From the NCBI GenBank assembly GCA_031263265.1, contig JAISGE010000068.1, positions 1-16,689 of the forward strand: DNA of 16,689 bases, read 5' to 3'. Both the position numbers and the translations under genes were made by a program. The notes beneath the pieces were generated by a model that did not search any database, was not told the origin of the DNA, and worked only from the letters and a program-made list of their open reading frames with translations. This stretch comes from Treponema sp. (GTDB lineage Bacteria; Spirochaetota; Spirochaetia; Treponematales; Breznakiellaceae). Of the stretch, positions 1-5,410 are shown one piece after another (within the stretch, counting starts at the first letter, position 1; the number at the start of each line of letters is the position of its first letter).

Positions 1-297
1 ATAATTCAAAATAACTGCCTAAACGGGGCGGTGTCAAGTGGCTACATTGCCAGAATAATAGCGGCAATGCAAAGTTTCAGAAAAATTTACCCTAATTTAA
101 CCAAGAGTGTATGAAAAAACAGACGCCCTGGACAAAAATTTAGGGTGGTGCTCTCCAAAGTATGATGAGATGAATAGAAAAAATGGGTGAAATTGGCCTG
201 TTTATATGCGGCCCTTTGTTTCAGGGCGATAAACCCCGTCCACTTTATCAGGGAGGATGAAATTATCACTGATTAACTACAAATTTTGTAAAATGAC
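1..297. other. Intergenic stretch with no recognised gene
   Basis: No convincing coding region is seen on either strand. The only structure noted is a short inverted repeat, CATTGCC at 45-51 and GGCAATG at 63-69, with an 11-base loop and no T-run after it. A 60-codon minus-strand frame (87-269) has no ribosome binding site and an unremarkable composition, so I leave it out. Confidence 0.5.
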
Positions 298-326
298 TTG
301 ACGTAGATTTTTGTATAAGATATAGT
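298..326 (+). promoter_or_regulatory. sigma70-type promoter for the 72-residue orphan gene
   Basis: TTGACG at 298-303 and TATAGT at 321-326 are separated by exactly 17 bases. Each hexamer matches 5 of 6 consensus positions. The expected transcript start is near 333, giving a leader of about 70 bases before the preferred GTG start at 403. Confidence 0.7.
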
Positions 327-402
327 TATTTTGTAAAAACAACGTGCGGTGTTCATCACGTAAGTCCAGTTGTGTTATGCGTTATTGGGGAGGGTTCCAA
401 CT

Positions 403-621
403 GTGGAGTACGAGTTAATACGCGAGATTATCAATCCCTGTGCAGGAGATAAACGTCCTGAAGTAACTATGGATGAGATAGAAACCGATGATGTAGACGC
501 GTATGTCCGGGGTCTATGGCCTGTAGATACGCACTATGAAAAAACAATACATGCATCCGGTTCTATTGTATATGAACAGCATAGAGACGGCGTCATAAAC
601 AGGCTGACGTTTACACCGTAA
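403..621 (+). CDS. Small acidic hypothetical protein (72 aa)
   Basis: I do not recognise this protein. The open frame reaches back to a TTG at 370, but GGGGAGG at 387-393 lies about 9 bases before the GTG at 403, so I prefer the GTG. The product begins VEYELIREIINPCAGDKRPE (GTG read as Met). It is rich in Asp and Glu in its first half, has a single cysteine, and shows no membrane segment or signal peptide. The C-terminal half alternates hydrophobic and polar residues and ends RLTFTP, which looks like a small beta-rich fold. A good promoter sits upstream and a short hairpin (622-636) follows the stop. The gene is monocistronic and converges on the MATE gene. That it is real is inferred from promoter, ribosome site and hairpin together. 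Confidence 0.6.
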   Translation: MEYELIREIINPCAGDKRPEVTMDEIETDDVDAYVRGLWPVDTHYEKTIHASGSIVYEQHRDGVINRLTFTP

Positions 622-636
622 GGGGCAAATTGCCCC
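622..636. terminator. Weak hairpin between convergent genes
   Basis: GGGGC at 622-626 and GCCCC at 632-636 pair around a 5-base loop; the 15 bases form an almost perfect palindrome. No T-run follows on either strand, so termination is uncertain. It lies between the 72-residue gene and the MATE gene and could serve both. Confidence 0.35.
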
Positions 637-679
637 ATTCCGGTATCACCCGCATTAGTGTGGAAAAGGTATACAGGAC

Positions 680-2050
680 TTAACGCGCCAATGGTTTTAC
701 TTTCTCATGGTATATAGTTTTAAGCAAAAACGCACCGGTAACCGCGGAAATGCCCTCGGCCAACACAAAAGCCCACCACACCTGATGTAATGCAAAAAGT
801 TTCGCAAAAAGGTAAAGAGCGGGAATAAGTATAATTACCACCCGCATTAAGGTAATAATAAGACTGTAAAGCCCGTTTCCCAATGCTTGATATACCCCCT
901 GCATTATCAAGGTTAAGGCAACAAACCCATAGCTTAAAGAAATAATGCGTAACGCTGCGGAACCAATGTCCATTAACGTATCGGAAGCGTCAAACAGTTT
1001 GAGAATAGGAACGGTTAAGACCTGCATAAGAACGGTACCGATTATCAGGATTGAGCCTGCAATCATAATACCGTATTTAATGGTAGCGTCAATCCGCTGT
1101 TTGTTACGCGCCCCGTAATTAAACGCGGCGATGGCAATAACGCCGTTATTTACGCCAAACGCGGGCATAAAGACAAAGTTTTGTATCCGTATGTAAATAC
1201 CAAATGCCGCAACCGCGGTAGCGGAAAGGTTAATCAATATGAAATTAACGCCAAACGCCATAAGCGAATTCAGGGATTGATTAACAATAGCCGGAGCACC
1301 CACACGGTAAATTGCGCGGATAACGTTCACGTCAGGCCGGAAACTTCTGAAATGGAAATGCACGTCTTTGTTTTTGGTAACATTAAAGCATAGTGCAATG
1401 CCCATAGCGATAATTTGTCCTAGTACGGTAGCTATAGCCGCGCCTGTAACGCCCATTTTGGGAAACCCTACAAGGCCAAAAATGAGAATAGGATCAAAAA
1501 TAATATTAAACACCGCGCCCACGAGTTGGGAAACCATAGAAAGGCCCGTTCTGCCGGTTGACTGTAACAGCCGCTGAAACAGTATTTGGCCGACAGATCC
1601 AAACGAAAAAACCATACAAATTGACAGATATTCTACGCCCATGCGATAGATTTCCGCGTCTTTAGTTTGCCAGGCAAAGTACGGCTTGGTCAGGAAAAGA
1701 CCAAACACCAAAAAGAGCACGTAGGTAAGGGCAGCGAGAAACACGCCGTTGATTGTCGTTGCGTCAACACCGTGTTGGTCTTTTTCGCCTAATTGCCGGG
1801 ACAGTAACGCATTGACGCCAACACCCATGCCAACCGTTATTGATATAACAAGGAGTTGTACCGGGAATGCAAGGGTCAACGCGGTTAACGCCTTCTCGCT
1901 CAAATGGGCGACAAAAAGGCTGTCTACAACATTATACAGGGCTTCCATAATCATGGAAAGCATTAACGGCAGCGACATAGTGAAAAGCAATGTTCCCACC
2001 GGCATCGTCGCCATTTTGTTCTCCGCTTGAGTGTTTTCCGTTACGGTCAT
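680..2050 (-). CDS. MATE family efflux transporter
   Basis: This is an inner-membrane multidrug and toxin extrusion antiporter, a family that exports organic cations or metabolites in exchange for Na+ or H+. At 456 residues it matches the usual family length (about 450). The protein is almost wholly hydrophobic, with about 12 predicted membrane segments in two MatE repeats (roughly residues 20-180 and 240-400). The first helix carries the family pattern PLMLSMIMEALYNVVDSLFV, typical of the DinF/MepA-like branch. The ATG at 2050 is well supported: AGGAGG lies 7 bases before it, within the last two sense codons of the upstream ferredoxin, whose TAA ends 4 bases before the ATG. The two proteins are therefore probably translationally coupled. 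The substrate cannot be told from sequence. Confidence 0.93.
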   Translation of the reverse strand: MTVTENTQAENKMATMPVGTLLFTMSLPLMLSMIMEALYNVVDSLFVAHLSEKALTALTLAFPVQLLVISITVGMGVGVNALLSRQLGEKDQHGVDATTINGVFLAALTYVLFLVFGLFLTKPYFAWQTKDAEIYRMGVEYLSICMVFSFGSVGQILFQRLLQSTGRTGLSMVSQLVGAVFNIIFDPILIFGLVGFPKMGVTGAAIATVLGQIIAMGIALCFNVTKNKDVHFHFRSFRPDVNVIRAIYRVGAPAIVNQSLNSLMAFGVNFILINLSATAVAAFGIYIRIQNFVFMPAFGVNNGVIAIAAFNYGARNKQRIDATIKYGIMIAGSILIIGTVLMQVLTVPILKLFDASDTLMDIGSAALRIISLSYGFVALTLIMQGVYQALGNGLYSLIITLMRVVIILIPALYLFAKLFALHQVWWAFVLAEGISAVTGAFLLKTIYHEKVKPLAR

Positions 2051-2054
2051 TTTG

Positions 2055-2279
2055 TTACCTCCTCACTTCAATAGCATTATTGGCGCAGACATCGACACAG
2101 CGTCCACAGCTATCCATACCGATACATCTTTTTTGAAAGATGTCTGCTTTGTCATCTTCCGCAAAACTAATAGCCTTGCGGTAGCATACTTTTGCGCAGG
2201 TTCCACAGCCCACGCATTGGTGCGCGTTGACATGGAGCGCGTCTTGCGTATTCTGTCTCCGTTGCACGTCATGTTTCAT
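2055..2279 (-). CDS. 2x[4Fe-4S] ferredoxin-like protein (74 aa)
   Basis: A small soluble electron carrier or iron-sulfur protein. Two cysteine quartets are visible: Cys22, 25, 28 and 32 in the classical C-x2-C-x2-C-x3-C spacing, and Cys52, 58, 61 and 65 in C-x5-C-x2-C-x3-C spacing. The proline that usually follows the last cysteine of each motif is absent (CYRKAI and CANNAI). The basic N-terminus of about 20 residues has no signal peptide. GGAGG at 2284-2288 lies four bases before the ATG. The gene is the first of a two-gene unit with the MATE exporter, and its last codons contain the ribosome site of that exporter. A redox role beside a transporter is unusual; whether it senses, powers or merely neighbours the pump is unknown. 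The wider second motif is still compatible with cluster binding. Confidence 0.87.
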   Translation of the reverse strand: MKHDVQRRQNTQDALHVNAHQCVGCGTCAKVCYRKAISFAEDDKADIFQKRCIGMDSCGRCVDVCANNAIEVRR

Positions 2280-2299
2280 AAAACCTCCAAAAAAAGAGC

Positions 2300-2342
2300 G
2301 GCGTATACCCGTAAGTCCGCCTGGACTTACGCGATATACGCC
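2300..2342 (-). promoter_or_regulatory. Long two-part inverted repeat in the ferredoxin-MATE leader (attenuator or operator)
   Basis: The outer arms GGCGTATA (2300-2307) and TATACGCC (2335-2342) and the inner arms GTAAGTCC (2311-2318) and GGACTTAC (2323-2330) are perfectly complementary. They are separated by a 3/4-base internal loop and closed by a 4-base loop. On the minus strand the hairpin is followed by GCTC and seven T's, then at once by the GGAGG of the ferredoxin gene. This has the form of an intrinsic terminator placed between promoter and gene. The same symmetry would also suit a TetR- or MarR-type operator. The structure is seen directly; the function is inferred. Confidence 0.6.
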
Positions 2343-2351
2343 ACTCGGTTA

Positions 2352-2378
2352 TGTTGTATACTATACTATACACCTCAA
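2352..2378 (-). promoter_or_regulatory. Probable promoter region of ferredoxin-MATE operon
   Basis: On the minus strand an AT-rich track contains three overlapping -10-like words (TATAGT, TATAGT, TATACA) in about 15 bases, just upstream of the long inverted repeat. TTGAGG precedes them, but no pair of hexamers has a clean 16-18 base spacing with good matches. I mark the region rather than exact boxes. Confidence 0.35.
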
Positions 2379-2401
2379 AAAAAATCACGCGACCTCCACG
2401 G

Positions 2402-2415
2402 GCCAAGGTATTGGC
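2402..2415. repeat. Short inverted repeat GCCAA-4-TTGGC in the divergent promoter region
   Basis: GCCAA (2402-2406) and TTGGC (2411-2415) flank a 4-base centre. It lies 19 bases upstream of the -35 box of the DUF3786 gene and upstream of the divergent ferredoxin promoter, a position suitable for a regulator site. It is too short to be sure it is not chance. Confidence 0.3.
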
Positions 2416-2434
2416 AAGCTCAAGTCCGCTGTAA

Positions 2435-2462
2435 TTGACTTTTTTGATGCGTACCCTATACT
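2435..2462 (+). promoter_or_regulatory. sigma70-type promoter, nearly abutting the DUF3786 start codon
   Basis: TTGACT (2435-2440) and TATACT (2457-2462) are 16 bases apart, each with 5 of 6 consensus matches. The -10 box ends 9 bases before the ATG at 2472, so the transcript would start near 2469 with almost no leader. Confidence 0.65.
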
Positions 2463-2471
2463 GAAACCACT

Positions 2472-3098
2472 ATGGCAAACGGATACGAACAAACCTATAA
2501 GGTTATTGTCCCGCGCTTACAAGACTGTAACTTCATTGGGGCAGCAAAAAACTTAGGATTTACCCTCCTCTCGGAGGACGCCTTATCCATTGATTTTCTT
2601 GGGCGGACCTACACCGTCACCAAAGCAGGGGTGAGGCCAGTAGATGAAAAGGAGGTTCAGGTCAATATCCTCAGTGTATTGGTGTATTATGCGATCTCAA
2701 AGGGCAAAGGAGAACCTTGGTATGATTTCTGTTTGCTCCATCAATTTTCCCAAGGCTTGTTTACCAGTAAAGGACCGGGAACGAATTGGCAGACCGCGCC
2801 ATTACGAAAGGAATTCGGCGCTTCTTACCAGCACTTTGCGGATACCGCGGCAGAACTCGGGTTAATCTATGAGGGAAGCAGGGTGCCCGGTACCCATACG
2901 TGGCAGTACCGGCTCTTACCCAAAATACCGGTTAAGGTCATCTATTATGAAGGGGATGATGAATTTCCTTGCGATATACATATCCTGTATGATAAAACCG
3001 CCATCTCCTTTCTCGACTTTGAACCTTTGGCTGTATTAAACGGCTGTTTTATCAATCACTTGGCGGCTTTTGGGAAGCGCCAAGTAGGTGGTACCTGA
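2472..3098 (+). CDS. DUF3786 domain-containing protein
   Basis: A cytoplasmic protein of unknown function, 208 residues long, the usual length for stand-alone DUF3786 proteins of anaerobic bacteria. I recognise the family from three stretches: FLGRTYTV near residue 42, GPGTNWQTAPL near residue 100, and the hallmark GDDEFPCDIHILYDKTA around residues 160-176 followed by a hydrophobic FEPLAVL. The family is not enzymatically characterised. The ATG at 2472 has no Shine-Dalgarno sequence, and an in-frame TGA at 2445-2447 limits upstream extension. The promoter ends 9 bases before the ATG, so translation is probably leaderless. The gene diverges from the ferredoxin-MATE pair and converges with tsaB. 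The family name is recalled from pattern, not searched. Confidence 0.8.
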   Translation: MANGYEQTYKVIVPRLQDCNFIGAAKNLGFTLLSEDALSIDFLGRTYTVTKAGVRPVDEKEVQVNILSVLVYYAISKGKGEPWYDFCLLHQFSQGLFTSKGPGTNWQTAPLRKEFGASYQHFADTAAELGLIYEGSRVPGTHTWQYRLLPKIPVKVIYYEGDDEFPCDIHILYDKTAISFLDFEPLAVLNGCFINHLAAFGKRQVGGT

Positions 3099-3110
3099 AC
3101 GCCTCAAGAC

Positions 3111-3128
3111 GTCAAGTCTATAGACTGA
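3111..3128. terminator. Palindrome between convergent DUF3786 gene and tsaB
   Basis: AGTCTATAGACT (3115-3126) is a perfect 12-base palindrome, extended outward by GTC and GA(C) with one unpaired base. A short pyrimidine run (CCTTTCT) follows on the plus strand. It sits between two convergent stop codons, so a bidirectional end signal is plausible but weak. Confidence 0.35.
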
Positions 3129-3133
3129 CCTTT

Positions 3134-3880
3134 CTAAAGCAACTGCTGTTTTTGCAATTCAGCATCGCTTTTCCGCACGTACAGGGGCCCTGAAAAAACT
3201 TCACCGGTATGCCTGACTTGCTCGAGAGCCTCCCTATTTCCTGGGTAGACTTTTCTCTGTGCAAGCTCCACAAGTTCCCGTGCCCAACCCCGGCTGCCCC
3301 ACGGATCCAGCCGGATCTGGTCCTGGATACCAGGGTCTGCGGAAAACTCGGCGTGTAATGCCGGTAATACCCGATGTCCATCAGGGCCAGTAAGCAAGAT
3401 ACCCTCTTTGGGCCCCGCGGTGTTTTTAATAAGCGTTATGATCCGGGCAGGAGCCGCGTCCAAGTATTCAGTCATCCGCTGCTGGTTTCGATAGAGCGCG
3501 GTAAAATAACACTGTTTTTTTGCATCGATCACCGGAATGACTATGCCGGGCCATAGGGAACAGGAGACTGCCATGCAATCCAGGGTAGGGATGCTCAGCA
3601 GAGGAATCCCCAGGGCAAGGGCCATTCCCTTGGCCGCGGCAAAACCAATCCTCAGACCGGTGAACGAGCCAGGGCCTTTCATGCAGACCACCATATCCAT
3701 ATCCCCGGGTTTGAGTCCTGCAGTTTTGATGAGCTGGTCGCTTATTTCCATGAGCAGTTCCCCATGCCGCTGCCCAGCATCTAGTTCAAAATACCACTGT
3801 TCCTTTTGAGTAGAAAAAGCCCCGGCAACCAGGGCAACCGATAAGATAGACGTAGCCGTATCCAATGCAATGATAGTCAC
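3134..3880 (-). CDS. tsaB: tRNA t6A37 biosynthesis protein TsaB
   Basis: TsaB is the inactive-kinase-like partner that dimerises with TsaD and, with TsaE, transfers the threonylcarbamoyl group to A37 of ANN-decoding tRNAs in the cytoplasm. The ASKHA-type N-terminus IALDTATSILSVAL (residues 4-17) and the family signature GPGSFTGLRIG (near residues 70-80) are clear. At 248 residues it is slightly longer than usual (about 220-235). The start is GTG at 3880, overlapping the TGA of tsaE as GTGA, with AAGGA about 10 bases upstream. It is the last gene of the run that starts at fliD. The C-terminal third is weakly conserved, as is common in this family. TsaD and TsaC are not in the window. Confidence 0.93.
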   Translation of the reverse strand: MTIIALDTATSILSVALVAGAFSTQKEQWYFELDAGQRHGELLMEISDQLIKTAGLKPGDMDMVVCMKGPGSFTGLRIGFAAAKGMALALGIPLLSIPTLDCMAVSCSLWPGIVIPVIDAKKQCYFTALYRNQQRMTEYLDAAPARIITLIKNTAGPKEGILLTGPDGHRVLPALHAEFSADPGIQDQIRLDPWGSRGWARELVELAQRKVYPGNREALEQVRHTGEVFSGPLYVRKSDAELQKQQLL

Positions 3881-4311
3881 TCAGGTATATTCCTTAGAGT
3901 AATCAAGCGGTGGTTTTGTTCTAGCAAGGTGATTTCCACGATGAGGGCATCTTTGGGTATGGATTGGGGAATCCGTTCGCTCCATTCGATGACCGAAACC
4001 CCGGTCCCATAGAACATTTCGTCTGCACCAAGACTGCTGAAATCCGCATCCCCCTCAAGCCGGTACGCATCAATATGGTAGAGCGGAAGGACCCCTTGAT
4101 ATTCGGCGATCATCGTATAAGTAGGACTGGTAACTTCTTCCTGCACCCCAAGCCCGCGGGCAATGCCCTTGGTAAAATACGTCTTTCCTACTCCTAGACC
4201 TCCCCGAAGGGCAACCACGCTGCCCTGATGTAGCCAAGATGCAAGCCATTCTCCTGCGGCTATGGTTTCTTCAGGAGAATGGCTCGTAATATTAAAGGGG
4301 GAGTTCTCCAT
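3877..4311 (-). CDS. tsaE: tRNA t6A37 biosynthesis ATPase TsaE
   Basis: TsaE is the small P-loop ATPase that cycles the TsaBD complex during threonylcarbamoyladenosine formation. The Walker A motif GGLGVGKT is at residues 37-44 when counted from ATG 4311. Family motifs SPTYTMIAEY, HIDAYRL and SVIEWSERI follow in the expected order. The length (144 residues) is normal. A TTG at 4320 is in frame three codons upstream; neither start has a ribosome site, and I prefer ATG. The gene begins inside the 3' end of the 87-residue gene (20-base overlap) and ends overlapping tsaB by 4 bases, so both junctions look translationally coupled. Confidence 0.93.
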   Translation of the reverse strand: MENSPFNITSHSPEETIAAGEWLASWLHQGSVVALRGGLGVGKTYFTKGIARGLGVQEEVTSPTYTMIAEYQGVLPLYHIDAYRLEGDADFSSLGADEMFYGTGVSVIEWSERIPQSIPKDALIVEITLLEQNHRLITLRNIPE

Positions 4312-4555
4312 GGCTGTCAAGCTTATCGATAAATTGCTTTAATTCCCTTATGAGAGGAACTAACGGATAATCAACCGGCGCCGCAATAGTAACTAAGATT
4401 TCCTTTTGACCTGTGGGTTTGATTTCAATAGAAAAATCAATAGGCCGCTCTATTGATTTATTCAGCATCTGCAAAACCGCAATACCTGAAAAAAACATAC
4501 GGTAATATAAAGGAACATCTTTTCTGATAATGTCTTTAATTTCAAGTACTCTCAT
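4292..4555 (-). CDS. Conserved-type treponemal hypothetical protein (87 aa)
   Basis: Function unknown. The protein begins MRVLEIKDIIRKDVPLYYRM, has a hydrophobic stretch FFSGIAVLQML (residues 21-31), a beta-like middle (FSIEIKP...EILVTIAAPV), and a C-terminal amphipathic helix (IRELKQFIDKLDSHGE). No cysteine or obvious catalytic motif is present. A modest ribosome site (AGGTAG) lies about 10 bases before the ATG. It sits between the 275-residue unknown and tsaE, overlapping the latter. From memory, T. pallidum has small unknown genes in the same place between fliD and tsaE, so the arrangement seems lineage-conserved. Its position suggests a flagellar or regulatory role, but nothing in the sequence proves it. 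Confidence 0.8.
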   Translation of the reverse strand: MRVLEIKDIIRKDVPLYYRMFFSGIAVLQMLNKSIERPIDFSIEIKPTGQKEILVTIAAPVDYPLVPLIRELKQFIDKLDSHGELPL

Positions 4556-4582
4556 GCAGTCATTCTACCTACTTTTATATCA

Positions 4583-5410
4583 TTAGGTCAATTCTTCTTT
4601 CACTTTATTATACAGTTTCAACAGGCGAGGGGCAAGTTCATATTCCGCTAAATCGCCTACCAAGACCACATCCTGAGCCGTGTAGGCTGCCAAAAGCTCT
4701 TTGAGCGTGGCGCTGAATGCATCCATGAAATCATAAAACGGAAGCGTATCTATGGATAGGGTCTCCAAGGCAAGTCCCTGTAATCTCAAAAGATTTAAAA
4801 GCCGGCATACCTTCTCCGCGGTATGAGAAAAGAGGTTTATGGTTTCTGCTGCCCGGCGGTCTTTTCCGGTTTGCATATCCAGCGGGAGGTCCTCAAGCCG
4901 GGCCACAATACCTGAGATCAGCGTGTTGGCATAGTGGAATTCTATTTTGGGATCAATGAATTCCCGGATTCGTTCATCCAAAAGGCTCCCCATCTCTGCA
5001 GCAAGCAACTCTCCTGAAAAGGTTTTATGCAGTGAGGCATACATATCGGGAATGTGTTCAGATAAAAATCGGGCAGCCGGACTTTCTTCCCATGCATCCT
5101 TGATACTACGACGATCCTCAAAAGAGCCATTTTCATACATGCTCAAGGAGGTCTGGCTGTTGAGCAAGGCTTCAAGGGCAAGCTGCGCCTCAGTACTGAG
5201 GGTAATATCAAGACGCTGGATACTTTCCAGGTCCTGCTCAAAGGCTTCCGTAAGGGCGGAAGCGGTGATGGCGTTACCGTTTATCCATAAACCGCTTATA
5301 CGGTTTTCCGAACCTGCAAGCCAAGCCTCAATGCCGGATAAAAACTCACCAAGGGTCTTTTCCGATTCCAGGGTAATAGTTACCGGCTGCTCGTTGATGA
5401 ATATATCCAT
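4583..5410 (-). CDS. Uncharacterised protein coupled to fliD (275 aa)
   Basis: I do not recognise a named family. The first 50 residues (IFINEQPVTITLESEKTLGEF... then GLWINGNAI) look like a small beta-grasp or ubiquitin-like module; this is pattern judgement only. The rest is acidic and strongly helical, with no membrane segments, signal peptide or cysteine pairs; the single Cys lies near residue 206. It probably forms a helical bundle. The ATG overlaps the fliD stop as TAATG, so its translation very likely depends on fliD, and the 87-residue gene follows 27 bases later. Tight coupling to the filament cap protein makes an export chaperone or assembly factor attractive, because no fliS-like gene is seen here. 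That is inference. Confidence 0.8.
   Translation of the reverse strand: MDIFINEQPVTITLESEKTLGEFLSGIEAWLAGSENRISGLWINGNAITASALTEAFEQDLESIQRLDITLSTEAQLALEALLNSQTSLSMYENGSFEDRRSIKDAWEESPAARFLSEHIPDMYASLHKTFSGELLAAEMGSLLDERIREFIDPKIEFHYANTLISGIVARLEDLPLDMQTGKDRRAAETINLFSHTAEKVCRLLNLLRLQGLALETLSIDTLPFYDFMDAFSATLKELLAAYTAQDVVLVGDLAEYELAPRLLKLYNKVKEELT

Noticed and set aside
87..269. Minus-strand 60-codon frame near the left edge
   Set aside because: No ribosome site, no motif, and only an AT-rich intergenic context.
2227..2556. Plus-strand 109-codon frame spanning the ferredoxin leader
   Set aside because: It crosses the ferredoxin start, the long palindrome and the DUF3786 promoter in the wrong frame, and has no ribosome site.
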